Assembly (NCBI RefSeq): GCF_020447315.1 | Contig: NZ_JAJADQ010000001.1 | Span: forward strand, 496,001 to 560,000 | DNA: 64,000 nucleotides | Direction: 5' to 3' | DNA from: Hymenobacter nitidus | GTDB taxonomy: Bacteria; Bacteroidota; Bacteroidia; Cytophagales; Hymenobacteraceae | In this document: positions 1-8,060 of the stretch, in pieces | How positions within the stretch are numbered: the first letter of the stretch is position 1 | Layout of the letters: every line of letters starts with the position of its first letter | Position numbers and translations under genes: made by a program | The notes under the pieces: generated by a model | The model's database searches: none | What the model was told of the DNA's origin: nothing | The model's input: the letters and a program-made list of their open reading frames with translations, nothing else

Positions 1-347
1 GCCTCGACCCCTACCTACTGCTGCTCAACAGCCAGCCGGCGGTGCACGTGGGGCATCCGTGCAACGGGCTGGTGCTGTACGCGCTGTTTGCGGGCTTTGT
101 GCTGGCTTTTCCCGGGCCCTGGGCGCGCAAGCTGTGGTTTATTCCGGTGGGCATGCTGGTTATCTACCTCATCAACATTGTGCGCATCGCGGCCCTGGCC
201 CTCAACCACCTGTACTCGGCCGAAACCGTGGAATTCAACCACCACTACACGTTTACCTTCATCGTGTACGGGTTTATTTTCCTGCTCTGGATGCTGTGGG
301 CCCGGCGCCTGGCCGGTCCGGCCGCCCAGCAGGCTCTGCGCGCGTAG
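1..347 (+). CDS. xrtX: Exosortase family protein (XrtX-like), 5'-truncated by the window edge
   Basis: C-terminal part of a multi-pass membrane transpeptidase of the exosortase/archaeosortase family, which cleaves and anchors proteins carrying a C-terminal sorting signal. The reading frame is open from base 3 to the TAG at 345-347. All three expected catalytic residues are visible in order: Cys in HPCNGL, Arg in NIVRIAAL at the end of a hydrophobic helix, and His in FNHHYTFT. At least two more hydrophobic helices are seen (YALFAGFVLAF, FIVYGFIFLLWML). The next gene starts 2 bases downstream and encodes a small membrane protein, the usual arrangement for this subfamily in Hymenobacter. Assignment to subtype X rests on that neighbour and the presumed host, so it is less sure than the family call. 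No target protein with a matching sorting signal was recognised in the window. Confidence 0.8.
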   Translation, partial: LDPYLLLLNSQPAVHVGHPCNGLVLYALFAGFVLAFPGPWARKLWFIPVGMLVIYLINIVRIAALALNHLYSAETVEFNHHYTFTFIVYGFIFLLWMLWARRLAGPAAQQALRA

Positions 348-349
348 CT

Positions 350-868
350 ATGCTGACTGCTTTCACTCAGCCCGCGGCGCGGCGTCGGCCGCTGGTTCTG
401 GTACTACGCGCCACGGTAGCAATTTTGCTGGTTGCGGGCCTGTTTGTGGTGGGCCTGCGCAACGAGCCGGTGTTTGGCCTGCTCACGCTGGCCTGGCAAA
501 AGCTGTTTCTGGCCCTGGGCCTCACCGAGCGGGCCGCGGCTCTGCAGCAGGGCGTCAGCGGACTGGTCACCACGCGGAGCCTGCCGGCCGTGGTCAGCTA
601 TGCCTTGCTCTACACCGGGGCCTGTTTGGTACTGCTGTCCGCCGTTTTGTTTGATGCGGCCCGCATGCGGGTGGTGCTGGGCCTCTACGCGGCCATCTTC
701 GGGGCCTGCGCCCTGCTGCTGCTGGGCGGCAAGCTGCTCGGTGATGCCAGCTGGGCCTACCAGCTCGGGCGCCGCCTGATCGACTTCATCGTTTCGCCCC
801 TGCCCGTTATTATTCTTATTCCGCTGCTGCGCTGGTATGTGCCATTGGGCCGGCCGGCCCGCGCCTAG
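350..868 (+). CDS. Exosortase-associated membrane protein (XrtX partner)
   Basis: A 172-residue inner-membrane protein. The ATG at 350 follows the exosortase stop by 2 bases, so the two are almost certainly co-transcribed and translationally coupled. At least four hydrophobic stretches are visible: ATVAILLVAGLFVVG near residue 21, VVSYALLYTGACLVLLS near 80, VVLGLYAAIFGACALLLL near 104 and PLPVIILIPLL near 150. No catalytic motif was recognised. The function is inferred from position: small proteins of this shape sit directly after exosortase genes in Hymenobacter and are presumed to assist the transpeptidase. Longer readings starting upstream would overlap the exosortase and are unlikely. Confidence 0.65.
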   Translation: MLTAFTQPAARRRPLVLVLRATVAILLVAGLFVVGLRNEPVFGLLTLAWQKLFLALGLTERAAALQQGVSGLVTTRSLPAVVSYALLYTGACLVLLSAVLFDAARMRVVLGLYAAIFGACALLLLGGKLLGDASWAYQLGRRLIDFIVSPLPVIILIPLLRWYVPLGRPARA

Positions 869-870
869 CG

Positions 871-1269
871 CTATACCTGCTGCAGCCACAGCTGGGCCGT
901 GGTAATATCGTCGAAGGTCAGGATGACGATGCCGGCGGCGGTGTACTGTAGGGTCAGGTCGGTGGAGAGGCGGCTGTAGACGTTGGGCGAATACACCCAG
1001 GCAAAATATGCGCAGCCCGCAGCCCGCATGGCCGGAAACCACTCTTTGCCGCCCCACTCGGCCGCATCAGCCCACATGCTGGTTACCAGCGTGTTGTCAT
1101 TCAGCACCTTGCTGCACTGCTCTGCCTCCAGATACTCCAGCATTTTGGTTGCCCCCGAGCGCACCGAGTCGTAGTCCTGGTCGCCCACCCATTCCACGTG
1201 CAGCCACTGGCTGGCCTCATCGTAGCGGATACTGATTTTCGGTGTTTCGTACAGCAGGCGTTGCCCCAT
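871..1269 (-). CDS. SpoIIAA/STAS-like hypothetical protein, paralogue 1
   Basis: About 132 residues starting MGQRLLYETPKISIRYD; an upstream ATG at 1299 is possible but adds poorly conserved sequence. The protein is clearly related to the one at 50874-51269: both share the order Y-D-E/K-x(4)-L..EW, the block EAEQCSKVLNDN versus EAEHCQKLLNDN, AWVYSPNxYSR, and a C-terminal F(D/E)DxxTAxxWL. The size and alternating strand/helix pattern fit small STAS/SpoIIAA-like folds of Bacteroidota, but no phosphorylatable serine was identified. It converges on the exosortase operon with only 2 bases between stops. Role unknown; a regulatory or ligand-binding role is only a guess. Confidence 0.6.
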   Translation of the reverse strand: MGQRLLYETPKISIRYDEASQWLHVEWVGDQDYDSVRSGATKMLEYLEAEQCSKVLNDNTLVTSMWADAAEWGGKEWFPAMRAAGCAYFAWVYSPNVYSRLSTDLTLQYTAAGIVILTFDDITTAQLWLQQV

Positions 1270-1402
1270 AATACAGTAAACGGTAAGCGGAATGGACAAA
1301 CCCGGGCCATTTCGGCGTGAGCCGGCCCAGGGCTGATCTGGCAGCTATAAGCTGCAAGCCAGCGTAAAACCCAGTGGATGTTCTCCCGAACGCCAGCGGC
1401 GC

Positions 1403-3808
1403 TTATTCGTTGCCGGTAGCCGGTCTTTTCTCCCTGCGTGCTCCGCGCGCCCCGGCGTCGGGCGTTTGGTCAGCTTCCACGGCCGGGCGGGGCGGCAGGC
1501 ACTTAATGCCTTCCCAGGTAAGGTAGTGCACCGTACTTTGGGGCCCGAGAAAGAAAAAGCTGTTGTCGCGCTGGCGCACCAGGTTCTGGTAGCAGTTCTG
1601 CACGCCCACGTACGTCGACGGCACCCAGCCCGGCCCCTGACCGGCTCCCTCGGGGCACCCCCACCGCAGGGAGGCAATGCGGTGGTCGGTGGTCCGGTAG
1701 AGCAGCTCGGCCGGGTCCTTGACAATAATGTCGCCGCCGACATTCAGCACGTCGGCGTAGCTGAACGAGTCCCATTTGTGGGTAACATGGTCGTAGCGGT
1801 TGGCGCCCAGGTCGTTAGTGACGGTGCGGTAATAAAAGCGCCCCTGGCTGGCTAATGGGTGCGGCTGCTCTCTTTCCTTGTACCAAACCAGGTGGCTTTG
1901 CACGTCATTTTTGCCGTCCCAGGGCGACTGGTTTGTCCAGCGCTGGCCGCGCCGCTCGAACACCCGCAGATTGCGCCCCGCTATGCAGGCCACCACGCCG
2001 GTAGCCACCGACACAATTGCCCCCGGCGTATCATCGACGCGCACCCGCCGCACGCGCTGGTGGGCCCAGGTAGAGGTGCTGTCCACAAACTGCAGGTATT
2101 CCAGGCGCCCGTCCAGGCTTCGGTAGTAGAGCGTGGGCGTAATCTGCGGATTTAGAAAGGTCCCGGCATTTTCGAAGACCAGATGGCCGCCAACGTTGGC
2201 CGGCCCACCCGTAGAATAATGAACCCAGCGCTGGGTGGCGTTGTCGAGCTTGTAGTACTCCACCTGATTTTTCAGCGTGCGGTAGAACAGGGAGCCGGGA
2301 TATTCCACCACCAGGTCGCCGGCCGCGTCGGCAGCAGCTCCCACCCGGCTGCGCACCCAGCCCGGCACCGGTGCCGCCGCGTTCCAGCGCGCCGATTCGA
2401 TAGTGTGCGTGGTAGAGTCAACCCAGTAAATAGCGCCATCGGCTTCGATGGTCAGGCTGCGGGCGGCCCTGGCGTCGGGCACCGAGTAAAGCGGCACCAG
2501 CGAATCGTAGCGGCCCTCCCAGATTTCCCGGATGCGCTTTTTTTCCAGCTGGGTGCCATTGAACCGGTACTGCGGATGGCGTTCCTGCTTGTTTTCATCG
2601 AACAACGATAAGCCGCGCCGGCCGGGCATCTGCAGCAGCACCTGCGGGTCGTTGCAGGCCAGCCACCGATGCACGTAGCGCAGCCAGTCGGCGCGGTAGG
2701 CGGCCGGCTGGCTGCCAAACCAGCTGATTTCGTCCCAGCCCCACATCACAAACTCCGGGCGGATATCGGGAGCCAGCCGGGAACTCAGGCCATTATCCAG
2801 TTCTACCAGAAACAGGCCCGGCCCTTCGTGGTCCTGGTAGAGGCTTTCCTCGGTGCCGCAGCTATTCAGCACCATTTCGGTACCGTATACCCCTTCGGAA
2901 TAGAAGCTCTTGGTGTTGGCGCTGGTGTAGAGCTTGCCCGAGCGCACCGGCATGGAGTAGAAGTCGAAAAGATCTTGCCCGCGCGACCGAATGAGCCGCT
3001 TGGAATGGCAGTCGAGCACCACCCATTTGCGTCGGGTTCCGGTCAGGCCGTTGGGTTGCGCAAACCCCGGCGCGCCCTCCTGGGCAAAGCGACGGATTTT
3101 GTCGAGCAATTCCCGCGTGGCCGCATAATCGTTGGACTCGTCCTTGCGGGCCATCAGCTGCATCTGGCCCAAGTGCAGGGCTTCTATGCCGGTGGCCAGG
3201 TAGCTGCAGGCCCGGTAATAGAGCCACATGCGGGCTTCCAGGCGCGTCACGTCGGGCACTTCAAACACCTGCGACCTGTCGTTGCGGGTGGGGTCTAGCG
3301 TGTCGTTGGGCACGAAGGCAATGTTGGCACTCACGAAATAGCGCACCGTATCGGGCTTTTGCCCCCAGGCCCGCAGCACCCAGCCCGGAATCCGGATCCG
3401 GTCGGCACTGCTCGTCGTTTCATTCCGCCCCCGGATGAACTCGAATACGGCCCCCTGCACGATTAAAGTCGAGTCCTGGGCCAGCAGGCGGCGGGTGTTG
3501 ACGTAGGTGCGGGCAAAGTGCAGGGAGTCCTCGCGCGTGTCGTAGGTCGTGTTCCACCAGAAGGCCGCCCGCCCGATAAACTTAGCCTGTATCGAGTCCA
3601 GATCCTGAATATCCTGGGTGCGCTCGGCTTCGTCGTATACGTCGCCGCAGACGCCGGCCATCGTAATGGAGCGTTCCAGAAAGCGGCGCAGCACGGCCTG
3701 GCTGGGCTTGCCTCGAAAGCTGTACTGAGCTTGGGCCGGAAGAAACGCGCCGCTCAACAGCAGCCCAGCTATCAGCCCTAAAAAACGCCCTATGTACTGA
3801 CTATGCAT
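1403..3808 (-). CDS. Large secreted protein with C-terminal YR(T/S) repeat domain
   Basis: An 801-residue protein with a clear signal peptide (hydrophobic FLGLIAGLLLSGAFL, then PAQAQ). The N-terminal half (roughly 30-440) is unrecognised and contains Trp/Tyr-rich blocks such as EFVMWGWDEISWFG and YVHRWLACNDPQ. From about residue 460 to 780 short repeats recur: IYWVDSTTHTIE, LFYRTLKNQVEYY, LYYRSLDGRLEYL, FYYRTVTNDLG and LLYRTTDHRIASL, each about 50-60 residues apart and followed by a Trp. This spacing suggests a beta-propeller resembling tectonin or fucose-lectin propellers. No T9SS C-terminal domain is present; the protein ends in a basic, low-complexity tail. It stands alone, ending about 130 bases from the SpoIIAA-like gene. 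The enzymatic activity of the N-terminal half could not be established. Confidence 0.6.
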   Translation of the reverse strand: MHSQYIGRFLGLIAGLLLSGAFLPAQAQYSFRGKPSQAVLRRFLERSITMAGVCGDVYDEAERTQDIQDLDSIQAKFIGRAAFWWNTTYDTREDSLHFARTYVNTRRLLAQDSTLIVQGAVFEFIRGRNETTSSADRIRIPGWVLRAWGQKPDTVRYFVSANIAFVPNDTLDPTRNDRSQVFEVPDVTRLEARMWLYYRACSYLATGIEALHLGQMQLMARKDESNDYAATRELLDKIRRFAQEGAPGFAQPNGLTGTRRKWVVLDCHSKRLIRSRGQDLFDFYSMPVRSGKLYTSANTKSFYSEGVYGTEMVLNSCGTEESLYQDHEGPGLFLVELDNGLSSRLAPDIRPEFVMWGWDEISWFGSQPAAYRADWLRYVHRWLACNDPQVLLQMPGRRGLSLFDENKQERHPQYRFNGTQLEKKRIREIWEGRYDSLVPLYSVPDARAARSLTIEADGAIYWVDSTTHTIESARWNAAAPVPGWVRSRVGAAADAAGDLVVEYPGSLFYRTLKNQVEYYKLDNATQRWVHYSTGGPANVGGHLVFENAGTFLNPQITPTLYYRSLDGRLEYLQFVDSTSTWAHQRVRRVRVDDTPGAIVSVATGVVACIAGRNLRVFERRGQRWTNQSPWDGKNDVQSHLVWYKEREQPHPLASQGRFYYRTVTNDLGANRYDHVTHKWDSFSYADVLNVGGDIIVKDPAELLYRTTDHRIASLRWGCPEGAGQGPGWVPSTYVGVQNCYQNLVRQRDNSFFFLGPQSTVHYLTWEGIKCLPPRPAVEADQTPDAGARGARREKRPATGNE

Positions 3809-3998
3809 AGAAAAGATAAACTACCGGCGCCCGGCGGTGGCAGCAGCCCAATGCCTATTTCCTACCAAACGCCCGCTTCGAAGGTATGGTATTCGGCTTT
3901 GCAGTGGTTTTGTTTGCACCGGGCCATATTTCCTCGGTCAGTAGCGGCCGTTTTCCAGCCACTGGCTTAGGGCTGCCAAGAATACCTACCCAGATACG

Positions 3999-4034
3999 AA
4001 AAAAGCCTCCCTGCGCACAGCAAAGAAGGCTTCT
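3999..4034 (-). terminator. Rho-independent terminator after tRNA-Leu
   Basis: Short stem AAGCCT/AGGCTT read on the minus strand directly after the tRNA 3' end, followed by a run of Ts (the As at 3999-4004 on the plus strand). Confidence 0.55.
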
Positions 4035-4036
4035 TG

Positions 4037-4120
4037 TACCAGAGACGGGAATCGAACCCGTACGCTCGTGAAAGCAAGGGATTTTAAGTCCCTCGTGTCT
4101 ACCAGTTCCACCACTCCGGC
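4037..4120 (-). tRNA. tRNA-Leu (anticodon UAA)
   Basis: Read on the minus strand, the 7-bp acceptor stem GCCGGAG pairs with CTCTGGT (two G-U pairs), the D-arm region GGTGGAACTGGTAGAC is typical of leucine tRNAs, the anticodon loop reads CTTAAAA with anticodon TAA, and the T arm contains GGTTCGATTCC. There is an extended variable arm, as expected for class II Leu tRNAs. Length is 84 nt with discriminator A; CCA is not encoded. Confidence 0.93.
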
Positions 4121-4144
4121 GGGTGCACAGACTTGCACTAAAGT

Positions 4145-4180
4145 AAAAAAAGGATGCTGCGGGGGCAACATCCTTTTTTT
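4145..4180 (-). terminator. Bidirectional hairpin terminator between the two tRNAs
   Basis: A-run, stem AGGATG, loop, stem CATCCT and T-run make a symmetric terminator. It separates the upstream tRNA-Gly from tRNA-Leu on the minus strand, suggesting the two tRNAs may be separate or only partly read-through units. Confidence 0.6.
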
Positions 4181-4181
4181 G

Positions 4182-4254
4182 AGCGGGAGACGAGGTTCGA
4201 ACTCGCGACCTCGACCTTGGCAAGGTCGCGCTCTACCAACTGAGCTACTCTCGC
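4182..4254 (-). tRNA. tRNA-Gly (anticodon GCC)
   Basis: On the minus strand GCGAGAG opens the acceptor stem, followed by TAGCTCAGTTGGTAGAGC (D arm), an anticodon stem-loop with TTGCCAA and anticodon GCC, and the T-loop GTTCGAACC. The 3' acceptor strand is CTCCCGC, giving six pairs and one A-C mismatch at position 4:69. Length is 73 nt; discriminator U; no encoded CCA. Confidence 0.92.
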
Positions 4255-4430
4255 TTGAGTCAGCCACCGTAGTGGCGTTTTGGTGTGACAAAGGTACTAG
4301 CGTTTTTCAACTTGTCAATGCCTACCCCAAAAATTTCCTCTGGATTTTCGCCTTAAAAACCGCTTCTAGCTCATTTTCAGACACATTATTTTTCAAAAAA
4401 CTTTCAAACGTTAGGTAACGGCGGGCTGGG

Positions 4431-7151
4431 CTACCTGCCTTTCGCCCCCAGTGCCAGCTTCAGCTCATTCAGCTTCAGCAACGCTTCAATGGGCGTGAGT
4501 GTGTTCACATCCAGCTGCTGCAGTTGCTCCCGCAGGCGCTCCAGCACTGGGTCGGCGGGCTCGAACATGCTGAGCTGCAGGCTCGGACGCGGCGCCGACG
4601 CTACCGCTGCCGCGGGCTGAGCTACCGGACCGCGGCTGGCCTTGCCGTTTTTCGGCTCGGTTTCCAGGCCGGCCAGCACTTCATCAAACTCCGTGGGGCC
4701 TTCCTCTATCCCAGTAGAGGCCCGCTCCTGCTCCAAGTGGTGCATGATTTCGTTGGCGCGCAGCACCACGGCCGTAGGCATGCCGGCCATGCGGGCCACA
4801 TGAATGCCGAAGCTGTGCTCGGAACCGCCTTCCACCAGCTTGCGCATAAATAGAATGCGGCCGTCGGCCTCGCGCACGGCCACGTTGTAGTTGCGCACCC
4901 GTGGGCAGTCTTCGGCCAGCTGGTTGAGCTCGTGGTAGTGGGTGGCAAACAGGGTCTTGGCCCGGGCCTTGGGGTTGTTGTGCAGGTGCTCGACAATAGC
5001 CCAGGCGATGCTGATACCGTCGTAGGTGCTCGTACCCCGCCCGATTTCATCCATCAGCACCAAGCTGCGGTCCGAAAGATTGTTCAAGATGCTGGCCGTT
5101 TCGGTCATTTCCACCATGAAGGTACTTTCGCCCTTCGAGAGGTTATCCGAGGCGCCGACGCGGGTGAAGATCTTGTCGATGACGCCGATGGTGGCCGCGT
5201 CGGCGGGCACGAAGGAGCCAATCTGGGCGAGGAGCACAATCAGGGCCGTCTGGCGCAGCAAAGCCGATTTGCCGGCCATGTTGGGCCCGGTGATGACCAC
5301 AATCTGCTGGTCGTCCTGATCGAGGCGGATGTCGTTGGGAATGTAGGCCTCGCCGGGCGGCAGCTGCCGCTCAATCACGGGGTGGCGGCCGGCCCGGATG
5401 TCGAGCAGGGTCGAGTCATTCACCGTGGGCTTCACGTAGCGCTGCTGCCGGGCCGTAGCGGCAAACGAGGCCAGGCAGTCGATGATGCCGATGGCGCGGG
5501 CGTTCTGCTGAATCTGGGGCACGAAGTCCATGGCCGACAGCACCAGCTCGTTGTAGATGTTCTGTTCGATGACGAACAGGCGCTCCTCGGCGTGCAGAAT
5601 TTTCTCCTCGTAGGTTTTCAGCTCCTCGGTGATGTAGCGCTCAGCATTCACCAGGGTCTGCTTCCGGATCCAGGTCGGCGGCACCTTGTCTTTGTGGGAG
5701 TTGGTGACTTCGAGGTAGTAGCCAAATACTTTGTTGTAGGCCACTTTCAGCGACGAAATGCCGGTGTTCTGGATTTCGCGCTGCTGCAATTGAAACAGGT
5801 AGTCTTTGCCCGAAAAAGCAATGCTGCGCAGCTCGTCCAGCTCCTTATCGATGCCCTCGTTGAGCACATTGCCCTGGTTGGTGAGAATGGGCGCGTCGGG
5901 CCGGATTTTGGCCTTGATTTCCTCCCGCAGCGTTTCGCAGGCGTTGAGCTGGTCGGCCAGCTTCTGCAAGGCCCGCATGCCGGAACCCGCCAGCAGCTCC
6001 CGAATCGGGCTGATGGCGTCGAGGGCACGGCTCAGCTGGAGCAGCTCCCGGGGGTTGATGCGGCGCACGGCCACCTTGGAAATCAGGCGCTCCAGGTCGT
6101 TGATCTGCCGCAGGTGCTGCACCAGCTCGCCCAGCAGCTCGGGGTTGTCGAGCAGACCTTCCACCGTGTCGAGGCGGCGCTGAATCTGGGCGGGCTCCTT
6201 GAGGGGCAGCACCACCCACTTGCGCAGCAGGCGGGCCCCCATCGGCGTGACGGTCTGGTCCAGAATATCAATCAGGGGCACGCCGCCGGGGTGCTGGGCG
6301 TGCACCAGCTCCAGGTTGCGGACCGTAAACCGGTCGAGCCACACGTACTTGTCTTCCTCCAGACGCCCGATGCTGGCAATGTGGCCGATATCGGTGTGCT
6401 TGGTTTCGGCCAGGTAGTGCATGATGCAGCCGGCCGCCGTAATGCCTTCCCGCAGCCCGTCGATGCCGAAGCCCTTGAGCGAAGCCGTGTTGAAGTGGCG
6501 GGTGAGGGTTTCGTAGGTGTAGTCGGCTCCAAACACCCACTCATCCAGCGCGTAGTGGCAGAAGTCGGGGCCGTAGTGCTGCTCAAACTCCGAGCGGCTC
6601 TTCTTGCAGAACAGCACTTCGGCCGGGCTGAAATTCTGGAGCAGCTTGCCTAGGTAGGCATGGTCGCCCTGGGCCACCAGGAATTCGCCGGTACTGATGT
6701 CGAGGAAGGCAATGCCGCACTCCTGCTTGCCGAAATGCACGGCGGCCAGGTAGTTGTTGGAACGGCGCTCCAGCACGTTGTCGTTGAACGACACGCCGGG
6801 CGTGACGAGCTCCGTAATACCGCGCTTGACGAGGCCCTTGGCCTGCTTGGGGTCTTCGAGCTGGTCGCAGATGGCCACGCGCTGCCCGGCCCGCACCAGC
6901 TTGGGCAGATAGGTATCGAGGGAGTGGTGGGGAAAGCCGGCCAGCGGGGTTTCGGAACTGGTGCCGGCCCCGCGCTTGGTCAAGGTAATATCCAGGATGC
7001 GAGAAGCCGTAACGGCATCCTCGCCGAAGGTTTCGTAGAAGTCGCCGACGCGGAACAGGAGCAACGCGCCAGGGTGCTGCTCTTTTAATTGATAATACTG
7101 CTTCATCAGCGGCGTATCAATCACCGGGGCGGGCCCCAGCGTGCCGTGCAT
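4431..7151 (-). CDS. mutS: DNA mismatch repair protein MutS
   Basis: ATPase that recognises mispaired bases and recruits MutL. Starting at [16 protein letters not shown] gives 906 residues. The mismatch-reading Phe-Tyr-Glu of domain I is seen in GDFYETF (residues 38-40, where E. coli has its FYE). The C-terminal ATPase shows Walker [14 protein letters not shown], the Walker B/signature region [12 protein letters not shown], and ATHYHEL. The start is chosen because homologues begin 10-20 residues before TPLMKQYY; an in-frame ATG at 7250 would add a leader rich in hydrophobic and basic residues that does not look conserved. It is transcribed away from the TrmH-like gene, with the promoters sharing the roughly 180-bp gap. 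mutL is not in the window. Confidence 0.97.
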   Translation of the reverse strand: MHGTLGPAPVIDTPLMKQYYQLKEQHPGALLLFRVGDFYETFGEDAVTASRILDITLTKRGAGTSSETPLAGFPHHSLDTYLPKLVRAGQRVAICDQLEDPKQAKGLVKRGITELVTPGVSFNDNVLERRSNNYLAAVHFGKQECGIAFLDISTGEFLVAQGDHAYLGKLLQNFSPAEVLFCKKSRSEFEQHYGPDFCHYALDEWVFGADYTYETLTRHFNTASLKGFGIDGLREGITAAGCIMHYLAETKHTDIGHIASIGRLEEDKYVWLDRFTVRNLELVHAQHPGGVPLIDILDQTVTPMGARLLRKWVVLPLKEPAQIQRRLDTVEGLLDNPELLGELVQHLRQINDLERLISKVAVRRINPRELLQLSRALDAISPIRELLAGSGMRALQKLADQLNACETLREEIKAKIRPDAPILTNQGNVLNEGIDKELDELRSIAFSGKDYLFQLQQREIQNTGISSLKVAYNKVFGYYLEVTNSHKDKVPPTWIRKQTLVNAERYITEELKTYEEKILHAEERLFVIEQNIYNELVLSAMDFVPQIQQNARAIGIIDCLASFAATARQQRYVKPTVNDSTLLDIRAGRHPVIERQLPPGEAYIPNDIRLDQDDQQIVVITGPNMAGKSALLRQTALIVLLAQIGSFVPADAATIGVIDKIFTRVGASDNLSKGESTFMVEMTETASILNNLSDRSLVLMDEIGRGTSTYDGISIAWAIVEHLHNNPKARAKTLFATHYHELNQLAEDCPRVRNYNVAVREADGRILFMRKLVEGGSEHSFGIHVARMAGMPTAVVLRANEIMHHLEQERASTGIEEGPTEFDEVLAGLETEPKNGKASRGPVAQPAAAVASAPRPSLQLSMFEPADPVLERLREQLQQLDVNTLTPIEALLKLNELKLALGAKGR

Positions 7152-7305
7152 GGGCACCGGCTTCTTCGGAGTAGAGGCAGTACGCAAAGGAATCAGGAGA
7201 ATAAGACGCCCGAAAGCGCAGGGTTTTATAGAGAAAGGACTACTTGCCAACAGCGGCGGCCGAACCCTCGGTTCCGGCCCGGATGATGCAACGGCGGGCC
7301 CGTCC

Positions 7306-7313
7306 TACCTTTG
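7306..7313 (+). promoter_or_regulatory. Bacteroidota -7 element for the TrmH-like gene
   Basis: TACCTTTG is an exact TAnnTTTG match. It places transcription start near 7320 and therefore favours the ATG at 7334 over ATG/GTG codons upstream in the same frame. No convincing -33 TTTG was found. Confidence 0.6.
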
Positions 7314-7333
7314 GGCAAAATACCTCGTCGGCG

Positions 7334-7867
7334 ATGCGCAAAAGAACAATGGAAGAGCTGAACCGGCTCTCGGTGGCAGACTTCAAAAGTACGCAAAAAT
7401 TCCCCCTTACCCTGGTGCTCGACAACGTGCGCAGCCTGCATAATGTGGGCTCGGCCTTCCGCACCGCCGACGCCTTTGCCATCGAGAAAATCTGGCTTTG
7501 CGGCATCACCGGGCGGCCTCCGCAGCGCGAAATCACCAAAACGGCCCTGGGCTCCACTGAGTCGGTGGTGTGGGAATACGCTGCCACTACGGTGGAAGCC
7601 GTGCAGCAGCTCAAGGCCGCGGGCTACGTGGTGGTGGCCGTGGAGCAGACCGACGGCAGCCAGCTGCTGCCCGCCTTCCGGCCCGAGCCCGGCCGCCCCT
7701 ACGCCCTGGTGATGGGCAACGAAGTGTTCGGCGTGGACGACGAGGTGCTGGCCCTCTGCGACGCGGCCGTGGAAATTCCGCAGTTTGGCACCAAGCACTC
7801 CTTGAACGTGAGTGTGGCCGCCGGCGTGGTGCTATGGGACTTTATCACGAAGCTGGACGGCAGATAA
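7334..7867 (+). CDS. TrmH/SpoU-family RNA 2'-O-methyltransferase
   Basis: A 177-residue SPOUT-fold methyltransferase that methylates a ribose in tRNA or rRNA with S-adenosylmethionine. The family motifs appear in order: motif 1 LDNVRSLHNVGSAFRTADAF with the catalytic-type Asn and Arg, motif 2 ALVMGNEVFGVDDEV, and motif 3 IPQFGTKHSLNVSVAAGVVLW, which forms the trefoil-knot cofactor pocket. An upstream in-frame ATG at 7244 would start before the promoter at 7306-7313, so 7334 (MRKRTMEELNRLS) or 7349 is preferred. Which RNA position it modifies cannot be read from sequence. Divergent from mutS. Confidence 0.9.
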   Translation: MRKRTMEELNRLSVADFKSTQKFPLTLVLDNVRSLHNVGSAFRTADAFAIEKIWLCGITGRPPQREITKTALGSTESVVWEYAATTVEAVQQLKAAGYVVVAVEQTDGSQLLPAFRPEPGRPYALVMGNEVFGVDDEVLALCDAAVEIPQFGTKHSLNVSVAAGVVLWDFITKLDGR

Positions 7868-8002
7868 AGCTATATAGCACAACTGGAATACGCATTCCGA
7901 AATTGCTAACAGAACCAGCCTTAAGCGGGCATAATTGCCTATAAACAGGAGAAAGACTGCCAAAAGTTGTCAAACAGGCTTCACATCTGCTCATATTTTG
8001 TG

Positions 8003-8010
8003 TAGATTTG
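8003..8010 (+). promoter_or_regulatory. -7 promoter element for the M36 peptidase gene
   Basis: TAGATTTG matches TAnnTTTG exactly and lies 50 bases before the ATG at 8061 in an AT-richer stretch. Confidence 0.6.
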
Positions 8011-8060
8011 GAAACGGCTTACCGCCGCTCCCTTTTGCATTTCTTTCCTAACCTTTCTTT

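Noticed and set aside
4932..6653. A 573-codon plus-strand frame
   Set aside because: Antisense of mutS.
7152..7250. N-terminal extension of MutS from the ATG at 7250
   Set aside because: The added 33 residues do not resemble the start of MutS proteins; the Met before HGTLGPAP gives the expected spacing to the FYE motif.
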